Shown in pieces: positions 42,857 to 51,652 of a stretch of DNA of 64,000 nt (the first letter of the stretch is position 1; the number at the start of each line of letters is the position of its first letter). A model generated the notes under the pieces. The model did no database searches, had not been told where the DNA came from, and worked only from the letters and a program-made list of their open reading frames with translations. Made by a program: the position numbers and the translations under genes. Source of the DNA: Algoriphagus aestuariicola (GTDB lineage: Bacteria; Bacteroidota; Bacteroidia; Cytophagales; Cyclobacteriaceae); contig NZ_JAFKCW010000003.1 in assembly GCF_017254835.1 (NCBI RefSeq), positions 682,001 to 746,000 of the forward strand. Direction: 5' to 3'.

Positions 42857-44047
42857 TTATGCTTTCGATAGCTCAGAAACGGCCAGCCAAGCCATCAGGC
42901 CACAGCCAACCTCCAATGCATCCTCGTCGATATCGAAGGTCGGGGTATGGACTCCCGAGACAATGCCTCGTGCTTCGTTTCTCGTTCCTAGCCGGTAAAA
43001 ACACCCGTCGATCTCCTGAGAGTAAAATGCAAAATCCTCCGCAGCCATCCAGATGTCCAGATCGAGAACATTCTCTTCTCCGAGGTATTCTCTCGCCGCA
43101 TCCATGGATCGAGCAGTCAATTCTGGATCATTTTTCAGAAAAGGATACCCTTTTCGAATCTCGAAGTCCAATTCTCCGCCCATCCCCTCTACGATACCGT
43201 GGGCGATTTGGAGCATTTTTTCATGGGCTTTTCCTCTCCAAGCTTCATCGAGCGTCCTGAAGGTTCCTTGAATTTTTACCTCATTTGGGATCACGTTCGT
43301 CGCTCCAAGTGCTTCCACTCGGCCGAAAGAAAGAACAGAAGGGATCTTTGGATTGGCGACACGGCTCACGATCTGCTGCAAGGCCACAATCATATGGGAG
43401 CTGATCAAAACCGGATCGATAAATGTCTCCGGCATCGCCCCGTGACCACCTTTTCCTTTTACGGTAATATAAATCTCATCTGTGCTGGCCATATAGATAC
43501 CAGGGCGGAATCCAACTTTTCCCGCCGGGATGAAAGGCATGACGTGCTGACCGATAATGCTTGAGGGCCGGGGATTTTCCAAGACTTTGTCTTTGATCAT
43601 CAGGGATGCTCCGCCAGGCACCAATTCCTCTCCAGGCTGGAAAATGAGCTTTATGGTTCCTTCGAAGTGCTCTTTCAACCCATGTAGGATTTTGGCAGCT
43701 CCGAGCAAGGAGGCTGTATGGGCATCGTGCCCACAGGCATGCATTACCCCTGGATTCTGGGATTTGTAAGGAACTTCATTGGCCTCGATGATCGGCAAAG
43801 CATCCATATCGGCACGCAACGCAACGACTTTTTTATCGGGATTATTGCCCTTGATTAAGGCTGCCCATCCGGTATTGGCCTTTTTTTCAATTTCAGAAAT
43901 ACCTATTTCCCTGAGTTTGGATTCGACAAATTCCGCTGTTTTGAATTCTTGGAAAGAGAGCTCTGGATTGGCGTGTATATGCCGACGGTTTGCAATGACT
44001 TCCTCTTTATATGCGCTGGCTAGCGACTTAATTTTGGATAGGAGCAT
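42857..44047 (-). CDS. M20 family amidohydrolase (N-acyl-L-amino acid / hippurate hydrolase-like)
   Basis: About 396 residues from MLLSKIKSLASAYKEE. Family motifs: RRHIHANPELSFQE, RADMDALPI, HACGHDAHTASLLGAAKIL and FQPGEE, with a C-terminal AAEDFAFYSQEIDGCFYRLG. The metal ligands (two His, Asp, Glu and a Cys in HACGHD) are intact. It probably removes acyl groups from N-acyl amino acids or related amides. The frame is open to 44155, but the start at 44047 removes a non-homologous extension; it then overlaps the SPOR lipoprotein gene by 20 nt. Confidence 0.9.
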   Translation of the reverse strand: MLLSKIKSLASAYKEEVIANRRHIHANPELSFQEFKTAEFVESKLREIGISEIEKKANTGWAALIKGNNPDKKVVALRADMDALPIIEANEVPYKSQNPGVMHACGHDAHTASLLGAAKILHGLKEHFEGTIKLIFQPGEELVPGGASLMIKDKVLENPRPSSIIGQHVMPFIPAGKVGFRPGIYMASTDEIYITVKGKGGHGAMPETFIDPVLISSHMIVALQQIVSRVANPKIPSVLSFGRVEALGATNVIPNEVKIQGTFRTLDEAWRGKAHEKMLQIAHGIVEGMGGELDFEIRKGYPFLKNDPELTARSMDAAREYLGEENVLDLDIWMAAEDFAFYSQEIDGCFYRLGTRNEARGIVSGVHTPTFDIDEDALEVGCGLMAWLAVSELSKA

Positions 44048-44570
44048 TTGAATCTGGGGTAGGAGCGACGTATTCTTTTCGCTGAAATCTGTCTTGGATG
44101 ATCCGGGCAGAAGGGAATTGACCCTTGATCTGGGAGAAGGCTTTTTGGGCTTCAATCTTATAGGTGTATTGCCCGACTTTGACCAAGTACCTAGGTTGTT
44201 GGTATTGCATCTCCGGATTGAGATCGGGAAAATACATTTTCAGCTCATCCTGGGTTTTGAAAGCTTGGTTACGGTCTATTCCTGAAAAAACCAAAACCGT
44301 GAAGCCGCTGAAATAAGGATCTGCTTTGTTCTTTTCAACCAGCCGACGCTGTACTTCGTCCAGCTGTCCATCCACAGACTGGGCGGAGCTACTGGAAGTA
44401 TTGGCGGTGCTTTCTACAGTTTGTGCTTTATAATCAGGGTACTCGGGCAAAGAACTACTTAAGTCCTCTTGGTAAGTGGAAAATGCACTACTACCACTGT
44501 CTGAAGTGGAACGCATGCTTTTACAGCCCAGCAAAATAGTCAAAAGACCAAGTACCCAGATATTTTTCAT
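44028..44570 (-). CDS. SPOR domain-containing lipoprotein
   Basis: 180 residues. The signal MKNIWVLGLLTILLGCKS places a lipidated Cys near residue 16. A Ser/Thr-rich linker (about 20-75) leads to a C-terminal SPOR-like domain (about 95-165: FTVLVFSGIDRNQAFKTQDELKMYFPDL...RYLVKVGQYTYKIEAQKAFSQIKGQFPSARIIQD). SPOR domains bind denuded glycan strands at division sites, so an envelope or septal role is likely. It starts 6 nt after secA ends and shares coding sequence with the next gene, so it is part of the dapF-secA run. Confidence 0.88.
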   Translation of the reverse strand: MKNIWVLGLLTILLGCKSMRSTSDSGSSAFSTYQEDLSSSLPEYPDYKAQTVESTANTSSSSAQSVDGQLDEVQRRLVEKNKADPYFSGFTVLVFSGIDRNQAFKTQDELKMYFPDLNPEMQYQQPRYLVKVGQYTYKIEAQKAFSQIKGQFPSARIIQDRFQRKEYVAPTPDSNAPIQN

Positions 44571-44576
44571 TGTTCT

Positions 44577-47500
44577 TTAGTTATCAATCACGACGCACTT
44601 CCCTTCGGCAAGATCCTGCTCCACACTTTTGAACTTGACATCGCTTTTGGTAGTACCGTCGGCATATTTCACCGACACCTTGTCATTTCTGCCAAAGGTC
44701 TTTTCGACTTTCCTCGGAGCGATGGGTTGTGGAGACTGTCTGCCTGCATTTACGGCGGCGGCAGCTGCCCGGTTCGCTCCTGGATTCAAAGAGCTTGCCA
44801 CCTCCTCTTTCGAAGTCTGAACTTTTGGCTCTGCAGAACGCTGCATCTGAGCCTGCTGTACTTGGGCGGGGTCTTGTCTCGGCAGATCTGCTCTGGAAAG
44901 GAACGAAATCATGTCTTCGTTCAGCTTACCGATAAACCTCTTGAACATCTCAAAGGCCTCAAACTTGTAGATCAACAGGGGATCCTTTTGCTCATAAACG
45001 GCATTTTGTACAGACTGCTTCAAGTCGTCCATATCTCGAAGATGCTCTTTCCAGTTTTGGTCAATGATCGCTAGAGAAACGTTCTTTTCTATCGACCTGA
45101 TCAATTCTCTCCCTTCGGTGTTGATGGTAGCTTCCAAATTGGTGACGACTCCAATCTGCTTGACTCCGTCGGAGATCGGTACCATGATATCTTTCACGGT
45201 AGCGCCGCGCTCTTCCTGCACCCGCTTGAAAATCGGAAGCGCAGTAGAGGCTATTGTATCGTTCTTTTTGACATAGGTTTCAAAAGCGACCGCATAGAGT
45301 TCTTGAGTCAGTTTTGCCGCGTCTTTTGACTTAAGATCACCGTCAGAAATGTGGTAATCCACACCCAAAGTGGTGAAAATGTTCATCCTCAGATCCTCGG
45401 CGTTGTCCGTTGACTTGCCCATGTCGATCAGACTTTCGCAGACATCAAAAAGGATGTTCAAAATATCCAGTTCAAGTCTGTCGCCCTTCAGCGCATTTCG
45501 ACGGCGCTTGTAGACTACCTCACGTTGTGAGTTCATCACGTCGTCGTACTCAAGCAGTCGCTTACGAGTTCCAAAGTTGTTTTCTTCGACCTTGCGCTGT
45601 GCTCTTTCGATGGATTTGGTGATCATGCTGTGCTGGATCACTTCGCCTTCTTCCAGACCCATTCGGTCCATCAGTTTCGCAATACGGTCCGATCCGAAGA
45701 GACGCATCAAGCTGTCTTCCAGAGAAACGAAGAACTGGGAAGATCCCACATCCCCCTGACGTCCGGATCGACCACGAAGCTGACGGTCGACTCGGCGCGA
45801 TTCGTGACGCTCGGTACCTATGATGGCCAGACCGCCTGCTTTTCTGGACTCAGCGGTCAATTTGATGTCCGTACCTCGACCAGCCATGTTGGTGGCGATC
45901 GTGACGGTACCCGGCTTACCAGCCTCGGCCACGATTTCCGCTTCACGGGCGTGCTGCTTTGCATTGAGAACCTGATGCGGGATTTTCTTCAATGTCAGCA
46001 TTCGGCTGAGTACTTCGGAAATCTCTACGGAAGTGGTACCCACCAGTACAGGTCTGCCCGCAGCTACCAATTCGTTGATTTCATCTGTAACCGCGTTGAA
46101 TTTTTCTCGGACGGTCTTGTAAACTTTGTCCTCGCGGTCAGCTCGGATGATTGGCTTATTGGTAGGAATGACAACTACGTCAAGCTTGTAGATTTCCCAA
46201 AATTCACCCGCTTCAGTCTCCGCCGTACCGGTCATACCGGCCAGCTTGTGGTACATTCTGAAATAATTTTGCAGGGTGATCGTCGCGTAGGTCTGGGTGG
46301 CGTCCTCCACTTTTACGTTTTCCTTCGCTTCGATTGCTTGGTGCAATCCGTCGGAATAGCGTCGGCCTTCCATCACACGACCGGTCTGCTCGTCTACGAT
46401 TTTGACTTTACCATCTACGATGATGTATTCGGTATCCCGCTCAAACATGCAATAGGCTTTCAGGAGCTGGTTTACGGTGTGAATACGCTGAGCCTTCACT
46501 CCGTAGTCCTTAATCACTTCTTCCTTTCTGATAAGTTTTTCCTTGTCATCGAGCTCGGTGCTTTTTTCCAGCTCTGCGATTTCGACCCCTATGTCAGGGA
46601 GGATAAAAAAGCTTGGATCCTCGTTTTTGGTGGTCATCGTCTCAATACCGCGGTCTGTCAAGTCCACCACATTGGTCTTTTCGTCGATGGTAAACAAAAG
46701 CGGCTCATCCGCCTCCGGCATATTCTTTTTGTTGTCCTGGAGGTAGTAGTTTTCTGTTTTTTGAAGGATGACGCGGATACCCGGTTCAGAGAGGTATTTG
46801 ATCAGGGGTTTATACTTTGGAATACCTCTATATGCCCTGAAGAGCGCCAAACCGCCTTCTTTGTCGTTTCCGTCTGCGATTTGCTTTTTCGCAGTGGACA
46901 AAAAGCCCTGAACCAGTTTACGCTGCTCGTCCACCAAGGTGGCTACCCGCGGCTTCATCTGGTCAAACTCATGCACATCGCCTCTAGGCACTGGGCCGGA
47001 AATAATCAATGGAGTTCTGGCATCATCAATCAATACCGAGTCAACCTCATCGACCATCGCAAAATGGTGCTTGCCTTGGACTAGATCGCCTGCTTCCCGG
47101 GCCATGTTGTCCCTTAGGTAATCAAAGCCAAATTCGTTATTGGTACCGTAAACGATGTCAGAGGCGTAGGCTCGTTTCCTTCCGAGCGAATTTGGCTGGT
47201 ATTTATCGATGCAGTCTACTGTGAGACCGTGGAATTCAAAAAGTGGAGCATTCCATTCGGAGTCACGCTTGGCCAGATAGTCGTTCACGGTAACAATGTG
47301 AACACCTCTTCCTGCTAGTGCATTCAAGAAAGCCGGCAGGGTGGAAACAAGCGTTTTACCTTCACCAGTTGCCATTTCGGCGATTTTCCCCTTGTGAAGG
47401 ACCATCCCACCGATGAGCTGCACATCATAGTGGACCATGTCCCACACCACTTCTGTGCCGGCAGCCATCCACTTATTGTGCCAAATCGCCCTCTCGCCTT

Positions 47501-47957
47501 CGATTTCTACATTGGGCTTGGAAGCGGCCAACTCACGATCGCGCATAGTGGCGCTCACGACCAGTTTACCATTTTCTTTGAACCGTCTTGCAGTCTCCTT
47601 CACAACGGCAAAAGCCTGCGGCATTACTTCCTCCAAGACCTTCTCCAACTCGGTATCACGGCCTTTTTCCTGTTTGTCGATTTCGTTAAAGAGTTGGTCC
47701 TTTTCGTGAATGGCCTGTGCGGGAAGGGCTTCGATCTGCCCTCTTAGATCGGCGATTTTATCGTCGATTGGTTTCAGACGGGTGTTGATCACCTCTTTGA
47801 TTTCGTAGGTTTTGAGTCTCAATCCATCATCATCCAGACTTTGCAGGTTTTGGAAAACCTGGTTGATTTCAGTCACTTTTGGAAGGAGTTCTTTGATATC
47901 TCGGTCGGATTTGGTGCCAAAAACCTTGGCCAATCCCTTTGCAATAAAATCTAGCAT
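44577..47957 (-). CDS. secA: Preprotein translocase subunit SecA
   Basis: 1,126 residues from MLDFIAKGLAKVFGTKSDRD. Walker A appears as MATGEGKT, the DEAD-like box as MVDEVDSVLIDDARTPLI, and NMAGRGTDIKL and GRSGRQGD are the second motor-domain motifs. The C-terminus (FKSVEQDLAEGKCVVID) lacks the CxC...CH zinc-binding tail of proteobacterial SecA, as is normal in Bacteroidota, and the protein is about 200 residues longer than E. coli SecA. It is the ATP-driven motor of Sec secretion. The open frame reaches 48047, but 47957 is the family start. An antisense ORF of 484 codons inside it is a shadow. Confidence 0.98.
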   Translation of the reverse strand: MLDFIAKGLAKVFGTKSDRDIKELLPKVTEINQVFQNLQSLDDDGLRLKTYEIKEVINTRLKPIDDKIADLRGQIEALPAQAIHEKDQLFNEIDKQEKGRDTELEKVLEEVMPQAFAVVKETARRFKENGKLVVSATMRDRELAASKPNVEIEGERAIWHNKWMAAGTEVVWDMVHYDVQLIGGMVLHKGKIAEMATGEGKTLVSTLPAFLNALAGRGVHIVTVNDYLAKRDSEWNAPLFEFHGLTVDCIDKYQPNSLGRKRAYASDIVYGTNNEFGFDYLRDNMAREAGDLVQGKHHFAMVDEVDSVLIDDARTPLIISGPVPRGDVHEFDQMKPRVATLVDEQRKLVQGFLSTAKKQIADGNDKEGGLALFRAYRGIPKYKPLIKYLSEPGIRVILQKTENYYLQDNKKNMPEADEPLLFTIDEKTNVVDLTDRGIETMTTKNEDPSFFILPDIGVEIAELEKSTELDDKEKLIRKEEVIKDYGVKAQRIHTVNQLLKAYCMFERDTEYIIVDGKVKIVDEQTGRVMEGRRYSDGLHQAIEAKENVKVEDATQTYATITLQNYFRMYHKLAGMTGTAETEAGEFWEIYKLDVVVIPTNKPIIRADREDKVYKTVREKFNAVTDEINELVAAGRPVLVGTTSVEISEVLSRMLTLKKIPHQVLNAKQHAREAEIVAEAGKPGTVTIATNMAGRGTDIKLTAESRKAGGLAIIGTERHESRRVDRQLRGRSGRQGDVGSSQFFVSLEDSLMRLFGSDRIAKLMDRMGLEEGEVIQHSMITKSIERAQRKVEENNFGTRKRLLEYDDVMNSQREVVYKRRRNALKGDRLELDILNILFDVCESLIDMGKSTDNAEDLRMNIFTTLGVDYHISDGDLKSKDAAKLTQELYAVAFETYVKKNDTIASTALPIFKRVQEERGATVKDIMVPISDGVKQIGVVTNLEATINTEGRELIRSIEKNVSLAIIDQNWKEHLRDMDDLKQSVQNAVYEQKDPLLIYKFEAFEMFKRFIGKLNEDMISFLSRADLPRQDPAQVQQAQMQRSAEPKVQTSKEEVASSLNPGANRAAAAAVNAGRQSPQPIAPRKVEKTFGRNDKVSVKYADGTTKSDVKFKSVEQDLAEGKCVVIDN

Positions 47958-48057
47958 GTCTTTGTATGGATTCCCGATTAGGGGGCTTAAAAGTAAGCCG
48001 TTTTTGTTAGAATTGGTAATCGATACCCTTCTGGGCGTAGGGCCCAAAAAAGGATTT

Positions 48058-48831
48058 TTAAATGTTTATTTTTCCAGAGAAAACCTGCTCAGCAGGGCCT
48101 ATGAGCCAAATTTTACTGAAGGATCCATCAGGATTGGAATGAAACTTCACGGACAATTTCCCACCAAGAGTGTTGATTTTCACGCTGTTTTGTAAGCGCT
48201 GTGAACCATAGACTAGAGCGGCAGCCGTGACGCCTGTCCCACAGGAGAGGGTCTCATTTTCGACCCCCCGCTCATAGGTACGGACAAAGACCTCGTCTTC
48301 GGCCAGCGGCTGTACAAAGTTGACATTGGTGCCTGCTGGAGCATATCCTGCATCAAAGCGAATCGCTTTTCCTTCTTCAAAGACGGGATAATTCTCGGCT
48401 TGCTCCACAAATCGAATATGGTGTGGAGATCCTGTGTTCAAAAAGAAGTCACCTGATTTGTCTTCGATTTCCTTGACGTCACCCATCAAGAGTTCCACAT
48501 TTCCCCCGGCCAAAACTGCCTCATGCGGTCCATCGATAGCGAGGAAATATGTTTTTGCGCCAATTGTTCCCAAGAAAGATGCAAAGGCTACCGCACACCT
48601 TGCGCCGTTTCCGCACATGCTCTGGCTTCCGTCTGCGTTGAAATAGACCATCTCAAAGTCGTAGTCCGGATGGTTTTGGATGGCGATCAATCCATCAGAT
48701 CCTATCCCGAATTTGCGGTCGCAAAGCCTTCTGACTAGCTCCAAATTGCCCAGATCAAAGACTTCGTCACGATTGTCTATCATGACAAAATCGTTGCCGG
48801 TACCCTGATATTTATAGAATGTCACTTCCAT
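48058..48831 (-). CDS. dapF: Diaminopimelate epimerase
   Basis: 257 residues. Both active-site cysteines are present, in MCGNGARC and [10 protein letters not shown], with the opening [17 protein letters not shown] typical of DapF. It converts LL- to meso-diaminopimelate for lysine and peptidoglycan synthesis. It lies 100 nt upstream of secA in the same orientation. The divergent superoxide dismutase starts 173 nt away. Confidence 0.97.
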   Translation of the reverse strand: MEVTFYKYQGTGNDFVMIDNRDEVFDLGNLELVRRLCDRKFGIGSDGLIAIQNHPDYDFEMVYFNADGSQSMCGNGARCAVAFASFLGTIGAKTYFLAIDGPHEAVLAGGNVELLMGDVKEIEDKSGDFFLNTGSPHHIRFVEQAENYPVFEEGKAIRFDAGYAPAGTNVNFVQPLAEDEVFVRTYERGVENETLSCGTGVTAAALVYGSQRLQNSVKINTLGGKLSVKFHSNPDGSFSKIWLIGPAEQVFSGKINI

Positions 48832-49004
48832 TCCCGATTATTTTCACTACTCCCGTCAAAAACTTTTCCAAGAGTCCATTCAACTGCAAACATAACCAAG
48901 TTGTCAGGAATTCGGACGGATTGTCTGATTATCAATTTTTAATCCCGCCCAGTTTGGCTAATTTCAGCTGTTTAAATGGAAACGTAAACCAAATTAATAA
49001 CACC

Positions 49005-49763
49005 ATGAATAGTCTTGAAAATGGATTGTCGCGTAGAGCTTTTTTGTCCAATACCTCCAAGGCGAGCCTGGCAGTAGGCCTAGTAGGGACGGGCATATTG
49101 AGTGCCTGCTCCGGGGAAGTCAAAGGAGACGACACAGCGGTATTGGCAACCAGCTTTACCCAGACCCCGCTCGCCTATGACTTTGCAGCTCTTCAGCCGC
49201 ATATTGATGCGCAAACCATGGAGATCCACTATACCAAACACGCCGCCAGCTATGCAAAAAGTCTTGGCGAGGCCATTGGTGAGGAAGCCGTGGACACCAA
49301 CAAACCCCTTGAAGACGTGCTTGCTGGGATCTCGAAATATTCCGTCAAAATGAGAAACAATGGGGGCGGCCATTATAACCATGAACTTTTTTGGAAAGTG
49401 ATGGCACCGAACGCCGGAGGGAAACCTGATGGAGAACTGGCCGCTGCAATTGACGCATCTTTTGGAAGCTTTGATGAATTTGTCTCACAGTTTGATGCAG
49501 CTGCGAAAAGCCGCTTTGGATCGGGCTGGGCATGGCTTGTTGTAGGCGCAGACAAGAAACTGGCCGTTGGCTCAACTCCCAATCAGGACAACCCTCTGAT
49601 GGATGTCTCCGATTTTAAGGGTACTCCCCTCCTGGGATTGGACGTTTGGGAGCATGCCTACTATCTCAATTATCAAAACAGACGTCCAGAGTATGTGACT
49701 GCATTCTGGAACGTGATCAACTGGAATACCGTCGCGGAGCGATTTGCAGCCGCTTCCATGTAA
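49005..49763 (+). CDS. Fe/Mn superoxide dismutase with Tat lipoprotein signal
   Basis: 252 residues. The N-terminus carries a twin-arginine motif, SRRAFL at 9-14, then a hydrophobic stretch ending in ILSACS, so Cys35 is a lipobox; the enzyme is expected to be folded in the cytosol, exported by Tat and anchored to a membrane. The mature domain shows the SOD ligands: His in MEIHYTKH, His in GGGHYNHELFW, and Asp/His in LGLDVWEHAYYLNYQNRR. Length after processing is about 215. The open frame from 48819 is not the real start. It is followed by a strong terminator. Confidence 0.93.
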   Translation: MNSLENGLSRRAFLSNTSKASLAVGLVGTGILSACSGEVKGDDTAVLATSFTQTPLAYDFAALQPHIDAQTMEIHYTKHAASYAKSLGEAIGEEAVDTNKPLEDVLAGISKYSVKMRNNGGGHYNHELFWKVMAPNAGGKPDGELAAAIDASFGSFDEFVSQFDAAAKSRFGSGWAWLVVGADKKLAVGSTPNQDNPLMDVSDFKGTPLLGLDVWEHAYYLNYQNRRPEYVTAFWNVINWNTVAERFAAASM

Positions 49764-49787
49764 TTTGATTGGACAAATCAACGTTTG

Positions 49788-49812
49788 AAAGACCGGAAAA
49801 CCGGTCTTTTTT
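49788..49812 (+). terminator. Terminator after the superoxide dismutase
   Basis: AAAGACCGG and CCGGTCTTT with an AAAA loop and a following T-run. Canonical. Confidence 0.88.
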
Positions 49813-49843
49813 CATTTATTTCGGGCAATCATTTATTACAATC

Positions 49844-50311
49844 ATGCAAGACCCCAAGTCCCTCACCTCTGTAGCTTTATTCCACGAGACCTTTAAACAT
49901 CCTGTCCTTCCAGAACCGACCATTCCCTCCGAAACTCGTTGTAATCTTCGAGTGTCCCTGTTGGCGGAAGAATTGAAAGAGCTGGAAGAAGGGATCAAAA
50001 ACAAGGATATCGTCGAGATTGCTGATGCGCTTTGCGACCTACAATATGTGTTGTCGGGGGCTATTCTGGAATTTGGCTTGGGAGAGAAATTCAAGACGCT
50101 CTTTGACGAAGTGCAGCGCTCGAACATGAGCAAGGCCTGTAAAACTGAAGTAGAAGCTAAAGCAACCGTCGCCCACTACGAAGCCAAAGGCACATCTTGT
50201 TTTTATGAAAAAGAAGGAGACTTATTCCTCGTGTTCAGAGAAGGCGATCGAAAGACGTTAAAATCCGTGGCTTATTCTCCGGCGGATCTGAAGGGGATTT
50301 TGGAGAAATAA
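49844..50311 (+). CDS. MazG-like / phosphoribosyl-ATP pyrophosphohydrolase-like protein
   Basis: About 155 residues from MQDPKSLTSVALFHETFKHP. The all-alpha NTP pyrophosphohydrolase motif EELKELEEGIKNKD...EIADALCDLQYV provides the Glu/Glu/Glu/Asp magnesium ligands. Family members hydrolyse the alpha-beta bond of nucleoside triphosphates, for house-cleaning or histidine synthesis; no his genes are nearby, so a generic function is likely. The frame opens with TTG at 49769, but that sits within the preceding terminator; ATG 49844 is preferred. Followed by a terminator and two tRNAs. Confidence 0.85.
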   Translation: MQDPKSLTSVALFHETFKHPVLPEPTIPSETRCNLRVSLLAEELKELEEGIKNKDIVEIADALCDLQYVLSGAILEFGLGEKFKTLFDEVQRSNMSKACKTEVEAKATVAHYEAKGTSCFYEKEGDLFLVFREGDRKTLKSVAYSPADLKGILEK

Positions 50312-50335
50312 TTGAGAACAACCTCTCGCAGACCT

Positions 50336-50360
50336 ACCCGCTGGACCCAGCGGGTTTTTT
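50336..50360 (+). terminator. Terminator after the MazG-like gene
   Basis: ACCCGCTGG and CCAGCGGGT form a 9-bp stem, followed by TTTTTT. Ends the plus-strand transcript before the minus-strand tRNAs. Confidence 0.85.
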
Positions 50361-50376
50361 GTGAAAATTCTAAAGC

Positions 50377-50411
50377 AAAAAGCCCCGCCCCGAAACTATC
50401 GGGGCGAGGCT
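50377..50411 (-). terminator. Terminator of tRNA-Leu
   Basis: On the minus strand GCCTCGCCCCGA pairs with TCGGGGCGGGGC around TAGTT, followed by TTTTT. Confidence 0.82.
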
Positions 50412-50415
50412 TATG

Positions 50416-50500
50416 TACCAGGAGCGGGAATCGAACCCGCACGGCCGATATGGCCACAAGATTTTAAGTCTTGCGTGTCTACCTATTCCACCATCCCGGC
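50416..50500 (-). tRNA. tRNA-Leu (TAA)
   Basis: 85 nt on the minus strand: acceptor GCCGGGA with TCCTGGT, anticodon stem CAAGA/TCTTG around CTTAAAA (anticodon TAA, Leu UUA/UUG), a long variable arm (TGGCCATATCGGCC) typical of class II tRNAs, and T-arm GCGGGTTCGATTCCCGC. CCA not encoded. Confidence 0.96.
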
Positions 50501-50555
50501 TTTCTCTACCTTGGAGTAGAGCTTCAGACATCCAAAATTAGAAACGTCCTGAAAT

Positions 50556-50581
50556 AAAAAAGCCCTTTTGCAAGGGCTTTC
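50556..50581 (-). terminator. Terminator between the two tRNAs
   Basis: AAAGCCCTT and AAGGGCTTT with a short loop, followed by TTTTATTTC on the minus strand, immediately after tRNA-Gly. Confidence 0.78.
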
Positions 50582-50657
<76 letters not shown>

Positions 50658-50797
50658 TTATTTTAATTCCCCAGACGTGTTCTGGTCGAATTGTGGATGC
50701 AAAGGTAAGCCTCAAATGTAATTTTACAAGTCAGCACTAAATAATTTTTTTCCAAAATTGAGGAGATTTAGCAAGATGGACTGATTTACAGTCCTTT

Positions 50798-51595
50798 TCA
50801 AAAATCGTAGGATGCCAGGATCTTGACCATCTCTCCCACATTTCTCGCGCCGAGTTTCCTCAGGATATTCTTTCGATGTGTAGCTACAGTATTGATGGAG
50901 ATCGCCAATATTTCGCCTATTTCTTTGGACTCCTTTCCTTCTAGAATAAAGCCCACAATCTGACGTTCCTTGAAAGTCAAATTAATAGCCCGATCTACTG
51001 GAGAGTTTTTGCTTACAAAAATCTTTGAACCCCCGTCACTGGTATAAGTGTAGTTCCAATCGTAACCCTTCGATTTGGGAGGAACGGAAAGCTGTACGAT
51101 GATATGGAGATCCATGATAAAATTGCCCGCCTCATCGATGACGTAAGGTCTGACCTTTGAGGTCATCCAAATTACCTCATGGGTGCTTCTGTGAACCCAC
51201 CTCGTCGTGTAGGAAAATTCGAAAGTATGCCGCTCCGTGAGCGAGAGCGTATGAAAGGCCTCAAATACAATCTGCTGAAATCGAAAAAGCTCAGGTCGGT
51301 CATCGGGATGGATCATTGCCATGGCGGTCTCCATCCCCTGGTTCCGAAACATGGCTGCCGGATAGCCAGTCAATTCTTCCACGTTTCCGGTGAAAAAAGC
51401 CAGAGTGAGATTCCGATAGTCAAAGCAGGCCAAGACAAGACCTTCCTTCATTCCTATGGACTTGCCAAGAGCCTCCAGTTCCATCTTGAGCTTTTGCTCA
51501 TCGATTTCTCCCTGGAACTCCTGCTCCTTCCACTGCTTAAAAAACTTGGTATACTTATCCTGCTTTTTCAGGTCCCTGAGTAATACCCTATCCAT
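50798..51595 (-). CDS. PAS domain-containing LuxR-type transcriptional regulator
   Basis: 265 residues. An N-terminal coiled region (about 1-45) is followed by a PAS-like domain (about 50-185: FDYRNLTLAFFTGNVEELTGYPAAMFRNQG ... EVIWMTSKVRPYVIDEAG), then a C-terminal GerE/LuxR helix-turn-helix (about 205-265: LTFKERQIVGFILEGKESKEIGEILAISINTVATHRKNILRKLGARN). No receiver domain, so the signal is probably sensed by the PAS domain directly. It is a lone gene flanked by tRNA-Gly and mutS; its regulon is unknown. Confidence 0.9.
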   Translation of the reverse strand: MDRVLLRDLKKQDKYTKFFKQWKEQEFQGEIDEQKLKMELEALGKSIGMKEGLVLACFDYRNLTLAFFTGNVEELTGYPAAMFRNQGMETAMAMIHPDDRPELFRFQQIVFEAFHTLSLTERHTFEFSYTTRWVHRSTHEVIWMTSKVRPYVIDEAGNFIMDLHIIVQLSVPPKSKGYDWNYTYTSDGGSKIFVSKNSPVDRAINLTFKERQIVGFILEGKESKEIGEILAISINTVATHRKNILRKLGARNVGEMVKILASYDF

Positions 51596-51652
51596 GCAAA
51601 AACAACGCTCTAGTTTTAACTAAATCGTTGATAAGATAGTTGAAAGCTCGTA

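Noticed and set aside
45630-47084. 484-codon plus-strand ORF
   Set aside because: Lies wholly antisense inside secA, has no recognisable motif, and arises from the codon pattern of the real gene.
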